Source of the DNA: Paenibacillus lutimineralis
Lineage (GTDB): Bacteria; Bacillota; Bacilli; Paenibacillales; Paenibacillaceae
NCBI RefSeq assembly: GCF_003991425.1
Contig: NZ_CP034346.1
Span: 3,261,501-3,325,500, forward strand
Length of the DNA stretch: 64,000 bases
Direction of reading: 5' to 3'
The stretch's first letter is position 1; every line of letters starts with the position of its first letter. The notes beneath the pieces are model-generated. The model worked only from the letters and a program-made list of their open reading frames with translations, searched no databases and was not told the origin of the DNA. Position numbers and translations under genes: made by a program. Of the stretch, positions 43,202 to 52,845 are shown piece after piece.

Positions 43202-43562
43202 CTCCTTTTCTTTCCATAGGTTCTCATTTATGTATCGGCTTTCAATTGAAATTTGTTTAATATTTCGGCCTCAAGCGCTCGCATTCTGTTACACTCATGC
43301 TGTGCCAAAAACGCCACAAGGGGGCCGAGTACCGCCATGCCAGCATTCGGGCACCATGTGGCATGAAGATTTGCAACGTGCATCATTTGTTATGATCCAA
43401 AAGACGCTCAAGCTCCACTGTATTATATCGGGCCGGCCCACCGTTTGAGGAGCCGGTAATTCGGATATTCATATCTGGTAAACCAAACAAATTGAAAATC
43501 GTCATTCCTTTCGATACAATTAATTTCAAACATCGTATGATTCCAACCGAAGGGGCGATCAC

Positions 43563-44537
43563 TTGCGTAAAGATACCAAAACCATCGGTGAGGTGGCCAA
43601 GCTGCTGGGCACAACCGTTAAAACCGTCCGTTATTATGACGACATCGCTCTATTGAAACCATCGAGCCACAGCGAAGGCGGACACCGGTTATATACTCCT
43701 GAAGATATTTCCCGTCTGCGGCTGATCACAACGCTTCGCTATCTGGACTTCGGCATTGACGAGATCCGCCAAGTAATGGCCGGAGAGATTCAGCTCACTA
43801 CAGCACTCGACTGGCAGATTGAAGCGCTGGAGACCCAGGTCAGTACTCTGACCAATATGATATCGATTCTGCGTCAAGCCAAAGAGCATTATTCAGCAGG
43901 CACTTCCCTGCATTACATGAATGAGCTGGTCGACTCTTTGTCGATGAATGCCGATAAGCGAAACCGGTTCATATCCAGCAAAATAGAAGAAATACAGGCG
44001 CTTGGTCAATTGCCGGCCGAATGGCAGGATACCTTTTTATATTTGTTCAATAAATATATTATCAATGAAGTCAAAGTGACGGCTGGGCAGACCGTAGCTT
44101 GGAACGAACTGCAAGCGCTTATGAACGACACGCATTATCTGGAGGATCTTGTCCGTTACGAACTGGCCTTTTTCAATATGGTCAGGCACCCCCGCGTTCC
44201 TGCTGCGGCCTGGATCAGAACGCTGGAGAACATCCGGGTCCGGGTGGAAGCGGCTCTGCAACAAAGATTATCGGCAGACAGTGCTGTTGTACAGACTATT
44301 GTTGAAGATTTTGTGATGATGTATGCGAATCAGGAACAGTTCCATGATAAAGCCGCCTTTTTCCAACAATATGCTCAATCCATGCCTCATGCTCCTACCG
44401 AGCGGATGGAACGCTTCAATAAACTGTGCCTACTCCTCAATCCTAAATGGGACGTCATTGTAAGAGGCAACGCCTTGCTGATGCAAGGATTGCAATGGAA
44501 ACTCAGGCAGGAGGATCCTCACTCGGCTCCTTGTTGA
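43563..44537 (+). CDS. MerR-family transcriptional regulator
   Basis: The 324-residue regulator starts at TTG 43563 (GAAGGGG upstream) with a MerR winged helix (TIGEVAKLLGTTVKTVRYYD followed by ALLKPSSHSEGGHRLY) and a coiled coil (LDWQIEALETQVSTLTNMIS). It continues into a 220-residue helical C-terminal domain with no Cys metal site, so it likely senses an organic ligand. It converges on, and overlaps by 19 bases, the membrane hydrolase gene at 44519. The pair may be functionally linked, or antisense transcription may matter. Confidence 0.8.
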   Translation: MRKDTKTIGEVAKLLGTTVKTVRYYDDIALLKPSSHSEGGHRLYTPEDISRLRLITTLRYLDFGIDEIRQVMAGEIQLTTALDWQIEALETQVSTLTNMISILRQAKEHYSAGTSLHYMNELVDSLSMNADKRNRFISSKIEEIQALGQLPAEWQDTFLYLFNKYIINEVKVTAGQTVAWNELQALMNDTHYLEDLVRYELAFFNMVRHPRVPAAAWIRTLENIRVRVEAALQQRLSADSAVVQTIVEDFVMMYANQEQFHDKAAFFQQYAQSMPHAPTERMERFNKLCLLLNPKWDVIVRGNALLMQGLQWKLRQEDPHSAPC

Positions 44538-45997
44538 AGTGTATATTCTGGATGGTCTCCAAGGTTACGGTCCAAATATTGCAAGGGCTGCCCTTTTAGA
44601 AAATGGTCAAAAAAATCAAGCGTGTACTCATTAATGAGCTCATGCGTTCCGCGCACGTCTACCCCCTCCATCCATTCAAACAAGGGAGTGAGCAGATACA
44701 GGTCCGAGAAACTCATATGTTTGCTGTGCTTAAAAGTCATCCAATAATTCCCTCCGGCGGTTACCGGCTCATACCGTGCAAACAGCTCATCATAGTAGGC
44801 TGCGATCTCTTCCCGGTCTGTCCCCAGCGCGGCAATCTCTACATCGCCGGTGTGGTCCACCCCTTTTATCGTGTCATCGGCACTCATGAGCAGAAAAGGC
44901 TTCTTCAAGCCGTCTGCAGGAATCCGCTTTTCACCGTAAAGCACACCATCCATATCAATGCCCGCTTGTATTCTGGAATCGTCCAGCAGCATTTGTACCG
45001 TCGTAGCTCCCCCAAAGGAATGGCCGAACATGCCCATATGTTCAAGATCGATTCGGCCGGTAAACAGATCGTCAGGGTCATTCGCAGACAATGCTTCGAT
45101 TTGGTCAAGCACAAACTTTGCATCTTCCACCCAGACTTGATTGCGCCCGTCCATAAAAGAATACTTCATTTGTTCATAGCCCGTCTTGCCTTCCGAATCA
45201 AACTTCACCACATGCTGGTCCGGGAATACGGAAACCACGCTGCTATAGGCATGTTCAATTCCTACGACAATATAGCCGTGGCTTGCCAATTGTTCCACTT
45301 GAAACGTGTTCTGATTCTTGTAGCCCATAAATCCATGCGAGAACAAAAGCACAGGATATTTAGATTCCGTATCCGCCAGCCTGGCATTCGCAATAGCATG
45401 GGTATTGACCTGTTTCAACCCTGAGAATAAAAACTTCGGCAGCTGTAATAATTCATGCAGTCCTTCTACATACGGAGCAGGATCAGATAAATATGGCGCC
45501 GCTTTCCCTGTAGCCTTCGGACTTGCCGGATACCAGATTTGAACCATTAATTCGCGGGAATCACCAGACGCTTCAGTAAACTTTTCTTCTCGTGCAGAAT
45601 CGGTCCAATGGTAGGTCGCTGTTCCTATCGCGTAGGGACCTGTGAGTTCCGCAAAAGAAAATACAGGGAACAGGAGCGGCAGAGCAATGGTCACGGCAGC
45701 ATAAACCGCCGCAACTCCCCCAAGTAGTACTGTCTTCCACCTCCGCCGTGGCTTGCTTGATGGCCTTGCTGCGGATCGTAAGAAAAGTCTAGCTCCTCCC
45801 GCAATCGCCCATAGTGTGATCAGATACACCGGAATCATCGGCCACCGCAACCCTTCCACGAATGCATGGACAAGCAGCAAAACAGCAGAAATGCCGCTGC
45901 TTATCAGCCATCCACGCTGTGATTTGGGTCGCCCTAGGGTTAACAGCCCCATTAATAATACATTAAATAAGACAAGCCCGATTTCAATTAATCTCAT
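44519..45997 (-). CDS. membrane-anchored PAF-acetylhydrolase-like alpha/beta hydrolase
   Basis: The 492-residue protein has four N-terminal transmembrane helices (within 1-115) and an extracellular alpha/beta hydrolase domain. The domain has IGTATYHWTDSAREEKFTEA, ELMVQIWYPA, VLLFSHGFMGYKNQ, nucleophile in MFGHSFGGATT and acid region DMDGVLYGEKR, with the late His in FKHSKHMSFSD. This is the layout of PAF-acetylhydrolase/plasma-lipase-like proteins. ATG 45997 (MRLIEIGLV) matches the start of its paralogues and has AAGGAGG upstream. The genes at 26954 (truncated) and 61864 are paralogues. Confidence 0.8.
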   Translation of the reverse strand: MRLIEIGLVLFNVLLMGLLTLGRPKSQRGWLISSGISAVLLLVHAFVEGLRWPMIPVYLITLWAIAGGARLFLRSAARPSSKPRRRWKTVLLGGVAAVYAAVTIALPLLFPVFSFAELTGPYAIGTATYHWTDSAREEKFTEASGDSRELMVQIWYPASPKATGKAAPYLSDPAPYVEGLHELLQLPKFLFSGLKQVNTHAIANARLADTESKYPVLLFSHGFMGYKNQNTFQVEQLASHGYIVVGIEHAYSSVVSVFPDQHVVKFDSEGKTGYEQMKYSFMDGRNQVWVEDAKFVLDQIEALSANDPDDLFTGRIDLEHMGMFGHSFGGATTVQMLLDDSRIQAGIDMDGVLYGEKRIPADGLKKPFLLMSADDTIKGVDHTGDVEIAALGTDREEIAAYYDELFARYEPVTAGGNYWMTFKHSKHMSFSDLYLLTPLFEWMEGVDVRGTHELINEYTLDFFDHFLKGQPLQYLDRNLGDHPEYTLQQGAE

Positions 45998-46151
45998 GAT
46001 TCTATAATCCTCCTTAAATTTCTCTTCTGGCTGCCGACCTGATTCCAAGTATAAAACCTCCTGTTAGAGGAGAATCAACAGTTATTTATTCGATGAATGA
46101 GGAATCAGCAAAGCAGCGGAAGAGAAATTATTTAACTACACAAAACTTCAT

Positions 46152-46298
46152 CTATCGGGAATGTAACAAAGTTCTTGTCATCAGTCGGGAATGATATCAA
46201 TTTCTTGTCATTGTGTTTTGACAAGAAATTGATATCATAAAAATAAAAAGCCGCTTAATTAGCGGCTTCTAATGTTACTATGTTTTTGTCACCTGACA
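46152..46298 (-). repeat. transposon-end-like element, subfamily B, complete
   Basis: The minus strand starts TGTCAGGTGACAAAAACATA at 46298 with the hairpin, the inverted arms (here with AAATTTCTTGTC-type changes made symmetrically on both arms) and the inner core. The matched changes in both arms suggest that the pairing of the arms is under selection. No gene lies in 46299-46519. Confidence 0.75.
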
Positions 46299-46519
46299 TT
46301 TGTTCACAAACGAACGTTTATATTTAGCTCTACTCTTTTTATAATCCTCATTACGGCCCTCTAACCTATTTAAAGTGTCTCTGTGCTTTGTATACACATA
46401 TACCGCTTAGGCTATCTTATCCCTCGCAACGAGATGTCATCACTGGCTTTAAAGACTCTGTAATCCTCCCTATTGGAAACGGATGCTTCGACGATTATCT
46501 TAATAAAAATTCTATATAT

Positions 46520-47092
46520 TTATAGTTTAGTAGGTAAGGAATTTAAAAATTTCACCCGGTTTTCATTCTTACCTGTAGATACATATCCACAGTGTAACCA
46601 TTGAATGTTTTTCATTCCTACGGCTTTCAATGTCGCTTTAATAAAAGTCTTTTTTATACCATTACCTCCCAAAAATTGAATATACCATTTAGGAGCTTGG
46701 CCAGTTGTGATAACTTTTACTGACTGAATATTATTTAGTAACCCCTTCATTGTTCCACTCTTATTTTCAATATAAGCAAAATCTTTAAGAAGTACTTTAT
46801 CAAGAAATCCCTTTAGAATAGCTGGGATATTATACCACCAGACTGGAAAAATAAATATTACCTCAGTACTCGATTCTAACATTGACTGATATTTACCAAC
46901 TAATTCATTGCCATACTTCCCCTTTGAATATAGTTTCAATTCATTTGCGTGATAAGTTGGGTCAAAATCATCTTGATATAAATCAATAATTTGAAACAGC
47001 TGATTTCTTTCTTTAAATGTATCTACTACTTTAGATAATATTGCATGATTAAAACTTCCATCCCATGGGTGAACATATACTATGGTTTTCAT
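46520..47092 (-). CDS. NAD(P)H-dependent flavin oxidoreductase (NQO1/KefF-like)
   Basis: The 190-residue flavodoxin-like protein has TIVYVHPWDGSFNHAIL, IIDLYQDDFDPTYH and the FMN-binding IFIFPVWWYNIPAILKGFLD. These are typical of quinone/NAD(P)H oxidoreductases of the NQO family. The late motif KVITTGQAPKWY is also usual. It probably reduces quinones or electrophiles. AAAGGAG precedes ATG 47092. The upstream gap holds TGCA-type motifs like the ArsR operator, so it is likely regulated by the adjacent ArsR gene. Confidence 0.8.
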   Translation of the reverse strand: MKTIVYVHPWDGSFNHAILSKVVDTFKERNQLFQIIDLYQDDFDPTYHANELKLYSKGKYGNELVGKYQSMLESSTEVIFIFPVWWYNIPAILKGFLDKVLLKDFAYIENKSGTMKGLLNNIQSVKVITTGQAPKWYIQFLGGNGIKKTFIKATLKAVGMKNIQWLHCGYVSTGKNENRVKFLNSLPTKL

Positions 47093-47132
47093 ACTTTTTA
47101 TTCTCCTTTAATAGTTAATTAAGGTGGTGTAT

Positions 47133-47163
47133 TAATATGCAACAGTGCACACACATGCACATA
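47133..47163 (-). promoter_or_regulatory. candidate ArsR operator upstream of the oxidoreductase
   Basis: TATGCAACAGTGCACACACA and TGCACATA contain repeated TGCA half-sites like TGCATAGGTATGCA at 47541. Confidence 0.45.
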
Positions 47164-47186
47164 ATAACTTAAAAAAATTTAGATCA

Positions 47187-47510
47187 TCAACTATTTAAAA
47201 GCTTTTCTAATTGATCAGTTGTTAATTTAAACTTTTCAAATATCGTTTGGCTATTTACTTCGTAATAAGTATTTCTTCCTTTTTTTGTTTTTGAAACAAT
47301 TTCAAGACTATACATTAAATCTAAATGCCTTGAGATAACTGACCTATCCTGTGGAAGATTTCCAGCAATATCTGTTATGTTTTTCGCCCCATAAACTGCC
47401 AAATATCTAATAATTTCAATTCTAACAGGATCAAATAGTGCTTTATAAAAGTCAAAATCAATAGCATTATTAATTTCGTTTGAACATTTAAGCTCTTCTT
47501 CTCTATTCAT
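47187..47510 (-). CDS. ArsR-like winged-helix regulator
   Basis: The 107-residue protein has the ArsR winged helix: FYKALFDPVRIEIIRYLAVY, NITDIAGNLPQDRSVISRHL and the wing KTKKGRNTYYEVNS. There is no metal-binding Cys pair, so the inducer is probably organic or redox. ATG 47510 has GGTGGTGAG six bases upstream; an in-frame start 45 bases earlier would lie on the promoter. It is upstream of the oxidoreductase in the same direction. Confidence 0.8.
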   Translation of the reverse strand: MNREEELKCSNEINNAIDFDFYKALFDPVRIEIIRYLAVYGAKNITDIAGNLPQDRSVISRHLDLMYSLEIVSKTKKGRNTYYEVNSQTIFEKFKLTTDQLEKLLNS

Positions 47511-47533
47511 ATTTGTCTCACCACCTGTAAGTA

Positions 47534-47562
47534 TGATATATGCATAGGTATGCACATGTCAA
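47534..47562 (-). promoter_or_regulatory. arsR-like promoter with spacer palindrome
   Basis: On the minus strand -35 TTGACA (47557-47562), a 17-bp spacer and -10 ATATCA (47534-47539). The palindrome TGCATAGGTATGCA (47541-47554) fills the spacer, a good place for autorepression. Confidence 0.65.
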
Positions 47563-47639
47563 GTCTAAAAGATTAAGAAACGCCCTTGAAGAATAACTGC
47601 ACCTTTAACCTCAATGGTATATCTTTTTATGGCATAACG

Positions 47640-47690
47640 AACCCGCCGAACAACGTTTTTTCTTTTTCCGCTTGCGCGGCGGGTTTTTTT
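47640..47690 (+). terminator. rho-independent-type terminator
   Basis: AACCCGCCG pairs with CGGCGGGTT and is followed by TTTTTT. It marks the edge of the imported cassette. Confidence 0.6.
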
Positions 47691-47710
47691 GCCGTATTTT
47701 ATTGTGGTAT

Positions 47711-47737
47711 AACTTCGGGCCAACTTGGTCCGAAGTT
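47711..47737. repeat. boundary hairpin of the imported cassette, left copy
   Basis: AACTTCGGGCC and GGTCCGAAGTT pair around AACTT. The same hairpin, with one change, lies at 53428-53452 on the other side of the FtsX/HK/RR/BlaI cassette. Confidence 0.7.
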
Positions 47738-47828
47738 AATTAAATCGTCTTTGGAACGATTGCGAATCACTTGAACCCGCTCACACAGATGTTTTCTGAT
47801 TTTCTATCAAGTTAATATCGTTTTAGAA

Positions 47829-50420
47829 TCAAGTCATGTCATCCCGAAGCGCGTCAATAATATTTTCTCTTTTTATCTTGCTAATGGCATACAGCATTGT
47901 AACGAACACGACAAAGAGCACGCTGAACACGCTGATTCCGATACTGACCCACGGGAACACAAAACCGATATTGTCCGCCCCGCCGACAACCATCCCTTTG
48001 TAAATCAGCCAAGAAGAGATTACCGCTATAGGAAGCCCGAAGAGCAACGTCCTCATGCCATAAAAGGCACACTCGAAATTCATCATCTTTTGGAAATCGC
48101 GTTCAGACATCCCTACAGAGCGGAGCATGGCAAGCTCCCGCCGGCGCAGCTTGATATTCGTGGAAATCGTGTTGAACACATTGGCAACCGCGATCAGCGA
48201 AATCATAATGATAAAAGTATAAGCGAACACGTTGATGATGAATATGGTATTGCGGTTCTCATCAAGAAATTTATTGAAATTGTACAGGTTGTACTCGGCT
48301 GTTGTAATTCCCGCCCCCTGAATCATCGCTTCCATTTTAGCCACCGATTGCGAGGGGGTTTTTGACCGAAAGGTCAAGCCCTTAATATCCAGATGGGTAT
48401 CGGGGGTTTCAAACTTCTCTTTGAGCGAATAGGGGACCATCATCCTAAAAAAGATCGGATTCTTCGACCCGGAGTCTCCTAGGACCGGGAGTGTATCAGG
48501 CGGCACGGTCTCAACAAACGTAACGCTTACGTTTTGCCCCTGTTCCATCTTCGGCATACCATTTGTTTCGGGAGCGATGGTAAAATTCATGGAAGAACTC
48601 TTGAACATATCAATAAACTCGTCAACCTCATGCTCCCGATTGGCTTTCATGTGGCTTGTCAGTTTGGCAACGGCGATCATTTTCGCATTTTGCCCGGTAT
48701 ATTCCTCTGCGGGCAAGCCCAAGCCTTTGATAATATTCAGATAGGCGCTGTCCTCAAGAAACTGGATTTCCATTGGCAGATTAACCGTTTCGTCTGGCGA
48801 ATGTGAACCCGCGTATTCCCAGTAATCGTCTGAAAGATCGCTTGCTTTGGCAGCGAATGAATACTTCATAAGCGCTTGATACGAGCTTTCGTAAACACCG
48901 TCGGCAGTTTTTAGTTTGTCGTAAAGCGGCAACATTTCGCTATCGTCCATGTCCTGCGTGGCAAAACCGATGTCATAGGTAGTATACACTGCTGCCCGCT
49001 CCGAAAACTGTTGCAAATACGTTACAAAAGCACTAGCCGATATAAATAGCACTACGCTTAAAACAAGGGATAGCACAATGCTGCGATAGCGTCTCTTGTT
49101 TCTCTTAAAGTTCTTTAACGCAAGAGTACCTTCCAATCCGTAAATGCGTTCCGCGAACTTTGAAGTTTTCACGGCTTTGGATTCGATTTTGACCTCGTTC
49201 GTCTGGCGAATACTCTCCATCACTGGAGTACTTGCGGCTTTCCTGGCCGGGATATAGGCCGAAATCAGAATCGTAACCATGCTGACCGCGGCCGCAACGA
49301 CAATCGCGGGGGAGGACACCGTCAAGGTTAAAGGTACAGCGCTGTAGGCAATGCTCCCGAAATTCCTGGCGACAACGGAAATCACAAGCCCGGTGCCGCC
49401 TATGCCAACGATAATGCCAATCGGTATGCCGACCGCACCGATACAAAGCCCCTCAAACAGCACTGAATTTCGCAGTTGCCTCGCCGTAGCTCCCACCGAT
49501 GAGAGAATCCCGAACTGGCGTGTGCGCTCGTTCAGCGAGATGGTGAATGCGTTATAAATCAGAAAAATCGAGCCTATCATGATGATGGCGACCACAATGC
49601 CGCCAACCGCGTACAGAAGCGTGTTGAACACGTTATTGTCGGAAAGGCCCATGAAGCGCAACACATTATCGTTAAAGACGTAAGCCCCGGTTCCCGCTGT
49701 GCTGCTTGCGTAAGCGTGAACCCCACGCGGGTTTTTAAGCGTAACAAATATGCTGAAGTTGTCCGCTTTGTCTTGTGCATCTGCTTTCGTTATTAAGGTA
49801 TATCCCGGCGCAGAAGATTCCTCAAAGCTGGGGCTTCGGCAGATACCGACAATCGTGTAGGTTCTCTCGGCTTTTGGCACAAGAGTTTCTTTCCCGGAAA
49901 TGTAAGGGTCGTGTTGACCGAGATTTTTATTTCCGTCCATGCGGCTTCCGACAGCAAGTGTAAGCTTGTCGCCCACCGCGAATTTAACGCCGCCGTTTGT
50001 AGCGACGCGTCCCGGAAGAACAATCTCTCCACTATTTTTCGGCAATCTGCCTGCAGCCAGGGCTATGGGCAAGGTATCAAAGGCTTCCTCGCTGTATCCG
50101 GCTATAAATAGATACGGCTTTTTTGGGTTTTTCCCGCCGTCAAGTTTTGCGTAGCCGATATTTTCAAATGTTGCGGTGTTAGCGACTCCCTCGTCGTGGG
50201 TTCGCTCCTGTACAAAAGAGGAATCAACGTCCAAAAACTCAACGTGCCAATCGCCGTATTTCTGGGCCGCGCCGTTTGCCATATAGTTCAGCAGGGAAAC
50301 GCCAAAGGTAGCGACTGCCGTAATCATGGCGGCGGACAGGACAACTCCGATAATCGTGACAATCGTTCGGGTACGGCTTTTTTTCATGCTTTGCAGGGTG
50401 ACTTTGTTAAAAATATTCAT
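47829..50420 (-). CDS. FtsX-like ABC transporter permease (antimicrobial-peptide or MacB type)
   Basis: The 863-residue membrane protein has an N-terminal helix (TIVTIIGVVLSAAMITAVAT), a large extracytoplasmic domain, a first FtsX three-helix unit (about 270-410), a fourth helix near 450, a second extracytoplasmic domain and a last FtsX unit (LRRRELAMLRSVGMSERDFQ). This double-FtsX layout is that of MacB/BceB-related permeases. ATG 50420 overlaps the ATPase stop as ATGA, showing coupling. With the ATPase interrupted, export of peptide or drug may be lost. Its GC content is higher than that of the surroundings. Confidence 0.8.
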   Translation of the reverse strand: MNIFNKVTLQSMKKSRTRTIVTIIGVVLSAAMITAVATFGVSLLNYMANGAAQKYGDWHVEFLDVDSSFVQERTHDEGVANTATFENIGYAKLDGGKNPKKPYLFIAGYSEEAFDTLPIALAAGRLPKNSGEIVLPGRVATNGGVKFAVGDKLTLAVGSRMDGNKNLGQHDPYISGKETLVPKAERTYTIVGICRSPSFEESSAPGYTLITKADAQDKADNFSIFVTLKNPRGVHAYASSTAGTGAYVFNDNVLRFMGLSDNNVFNTLLYAVGGIVVAIIMIGSIFLIYNAFTISLNERTRQFGILSSVGATARQLRNSVLFEGLCIGAVGIPIGIIVGIGGTGLVISVVARNFGSIAYSAVPLTLTVSSPAIVVAAAVSMVTILISAYIPARKAASTPVMESIRQTNEVKIESKAVKTSKFAERIYGLEGTLALKNFKRNKRRYRSIVLSLVLSVVLFISASAFVTYLQQFSERAAVYTTYDIGFATQDMDDSEMLPLYDKLKTADGVYESSYQALMKYSFAAKASDLSDDYWEYAGSHSPDETVNLPMEIQFLEDSAYLNIIKGLGLPAEEYTGQNAKMIAVAKLTSHMKANREHEVDEFIDMFKSSSMNFTIAPETNGMPKMEQGQNVSVTFVETVPPDTLPVLGDSGSKNPIFFRMMVPYSLKEKFETPDTHLDIKGLTFRSKTPSQSVAKMEAMIQGAGITTAEYNLYNFNKFLDENRNTIFIINVFAYTFIIMISLIAVANVFNTISTNIKLRRRELAMLRSVGMSERDFQKMMNFECAFYGMRTLLFGLPIAVISSWLIYKGMVVGGADNIGFVFPWVSIGISVFSVLFVVFVTMLYAISKIKRENIIDALRDDMT

Positions 50421-51100
50421 AGCCGCACCCTCTCGTCTCTCACTACTTTGCCGTCTGATATGCCGATAATACGGTCTGCTTGCAGGGCGATATTTTCGTC
50501 ATGGGTGACGAGGAGCAGGGTCTGCCCATATTTTTTATTGCTTTCTTTCAGCAGTTTGATGATTTCATGCCCATTTCGGCTGTCCAAACTGCCCGTGGGT
50601 TCGTCGGCAAGCATGACCGCTGGGGCGTTCATCAAAGCGCGTCCAATGGAAACGCGCTATTGCTGACCACCCGAAAGCTGATTGGGTAAATGCGTTTTGC
50701 GGTCTTGCAACCCAAGCATTTCGAGCAGGTCATTCAGCCGTTCCTCGTTGACCTTGCGCTTGTCCATCAGGATAGGCAAGGTAATGTTCTCCACCACATT
50801 CAGGGTGGGAATGAGGTTGTGAAACTGGTAAATCAGTCCGACCTGCCGCCTGCGGAAAATGGCGAGTTTTTCATTGCTTTGGGCATATATATCCTGCCCC
50901 TCCAAATACACTTTTCCGCTTGTCGATACGTCCACGCCGCCGATGATGTGAAGCAATGTGGACTTGCCGGAGCCGGAGGAACCGATGATTGCGGTAAACT
51001 CCCCCTTTTCGATTGTAAGCGAAACATGGTCAAGCGCGGCAACTTGGTTTTCGCCCCTGCCGTAGACCTTGCATAGATTTTCAATTTTTAAGAACTCCAT
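50417..51100 (-). pseudogene. ABC transporter ATPase with an amber stop in the signature motif
   Basis: The 227-codon gene is in frame from ATG 51100 (AAGGAG upstream) to 50417. It shows Walker A GSSGSGKST, a Q-loop FHN region, the signature LSGGQQ, Walker B VMLADEPTGSLD and switch VTHDEN. Codon TAG at 50657-50659 follows LSGGQQ, where the family has QRVSIGRA or RVSIGRA preceded by Gln; a CAG-to-TAG change explains it. Upstream and downstream halves remain intact, so the mutation is recent. The full protein would be the partner of the FtsX permease. Confidence 0.85.
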
Positions 51101-51182
51101 TATGTGAGTCTCCTTTTTCATGGTTTACCCATATAATAGAACCTTCAACTTACATCTCTGTGACTTTCAGGTGAGAGATTCG

Positions 51183-52172
51183 TCACTTTGGGAAACGAAT
51201 GGCAAATATCGCGCCGCCCTGCAGGTGGTTTTTTGCGGTAATCGTCCCTCCCTGCCGAGTTACTATCATCTTGCAGAGAGCCAATCCAATCCCGTATCCT
51301 GTTGCGTTTTCGCTTTTCCCGCGATAAAATCTGTCAAATAGGCGGGATAAATCTTCTTTTTCAAAGCCCGCGCCGCTGTCGTGAATGGCAATCTCGGTAA
51401 ACAATGGGTTGTCCGTGCAGACAATCTCAATCTTCCCGTTATCGCCTGCGCTTTCCATGCTATTTTTGAGGATGTTTTGAATTGCTTCCGAAAGCCAACC
51501 AGAATCGCCCTGAATAATCATCCCTTTCGGCGCGTCTATCCGCACATCAATGTCGTGCAGTTCCATCGGGATTAGGAGCGGGCGAAGCGCGGCGCATACA
51601 AGAACGTTTACATCTATCTGCTCGCTTTGGAACACCACAACGCCCGCGTCCAAGCGGGATAATTTTAATAGAGAAGTAATGAGCCAATCCATCCGCACAA
51701 GCAATTCCTCTGTTTCCCGTACAAATGCTTTTCGCTCGTTTTCATCAGGGTTATTCGCTAACAATGATAGAATGAGGTTTGCGGATGTGAGAGGGGTCCG
51801 GAGTTGGTGGGCTATGTCGGCCAGCGAATCGGCAAGATGTTTTTTTTCTTTTTTCAGCGCGTCGTTTTGCTCCCTAATACGCAGCGTCATTTTGGTTATC
51901 TCGCTTTGCAGAATGGAAAGTTCGCCCTCGTCCGATTCACCAATATACAGATGGTCAGCATTATGAAGCACAAGATCGATTTGATTTGAAATCCGCGCAA
52001 TGCTTTTGTATCGGGCTTTGGTAAACGCGAAAAACGCCGTTCCAAAGGCGGCGGCAGAAGCAATGGCAAGGATTCCCGCCTCCGTATTGATTGCAAATCC
52101 TAGCATTACAGCGGCGGCAGTCATTAAGGAGAACAAAATGGAAAACTGCCGAAACTCTCTATTTCGAAGCAT
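51183..52172 (-). CDS. sensor histidine kinase of the FtsX cassette
   Basis: The 329-residue kinase has two N-terminal helices with almost no loop (FSILFSLMTAAAVMLGFAIN, AGILAIASAAAFGTAFFAF), like intramembrane-sensing BceS kinases. The H-box is DIAHQLRTPLTSANL. The ATPase boxes are IQNILKNSME, DSGAGF, FDRFYRGKS and TGYGIGLALCK. Such kinases usually sense peptide antibiotics through their FtsX transporter. It overlaps the regulator gene by 14 bases. Confidence 0.85.
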   Translation of the reverse strand: MLRNREFRQFSILFSLMTAAAVMLGFAINTEAGILAIASAAAFGTAFFAFTKARYKSIARISNQIDLVLHNADHLYIGESDEGELSILQSEITKMTLRIREQNDALKKEKKHLADSLADIAHQLRTPLTSANLILSLLANNPDENERKAFVRETEELLVRMDWLITSLLKLSRLDAGVVVFQSEQIDVNVLVCAALRPLLIPMELHDIDVRIDAPKGMIIQGDSGWLSEAIQNILKNSMESAGDNGKIEIVCTDNPLFTEIAIHDSGAGFEKEDLSRLFDRFYRGKSENATGYGIGLALCKMIVTRQGGTITAKNHLQGGAIFAIRFPK

Positions 52173-52845
52173 ACTCGCCCCCCAATCTATACCCCGTCCC
52201 GCGAACGGTCAGAATGATTTGCGGGCTTGCTGGGTCGTTCTCGATCTTCTCCCGCAAGCGCTTGATGTACACGGTCAATGTATTATCATTGACAAACTCA
52301 CCCGCCGCGTCCCACAATTCATCAAGTAGCCTGCCCCTCGTGATAATACTTTTGGGGTTGCTAATAAACACTAGCAACAAGCGGTATTCTAATGCTGAAA
52401 GGAAAACCTCGTTGCCGTTTTTTTTCACAACGCCGCTTGCCGTATCGACATAAAGCCCACGGATTTCAAAAGCCGACCCGGAACGCCCGCTTTTTCGTAG
52501 GGCGGTTCCAATTCGCGCAATCAATTCACGCGGACGAAAAGGCTTGGTGATATAGTCGTCCGCGCCCATGTTCAGCCCGGTAACAACACTTGCCTCATCG
52601 CCAGAAGCCGTCAGAAAAATAACAGGAACATCTTGCGTTTCTTTGATTTCCGTGCAAACCGTAAAGCCATTTCCATCAGGCAAAGAAATATCAATCAACG
52701 CCAAGTCAAATTTATTCCCGGCAAGCGCGGCAAGGGCTTCATCCCGCGTAGGGGCGTGGGTGACTGTAAATCCCTCTGAGCGAAGCAAAAGCATAAGGTT
52801 TTTAGCGATTGCCTTATCGTCCTCAACCAAAAATATTCGTGGCAT
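52159..52845 (-). CDS. OmpR-family response regulator of the FtsX cassette
   Basis: The 228-residue protein has a receiver (RIFLVEDDKAIA, Asp in LALIDISLPDGNG, Lys in ITKPFRPREL) and a winged helix ending VRGTGYRLGGEYASK. The ATG 52845 overlaps the BlaI stop (TAATG). The order BlaI-RR-HK-ABC on one strand suggests a single transcript of about 5.4 kb. Confidence 0.85.
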   Translation of the reverse strand: MPRIFLVEDDKAIAKNLMLLLRSEGFTVTHAPTRDEALAALAGNKFDLALIDISLPDGNGFTVCTEIKETQDVPVIFLTASGDEASVVTGLNMGADDYITKPFRPRELIARIGTALRKSGRSGSAFEIRGLYVDTASGVVKKNGNEVFLSALEYRLLLVFISNPKSIITRGRLLDELWDAAGEFVNDNTLTVYIKRLREKIENDPASPQIILTVRGTGYRLGGEYASK

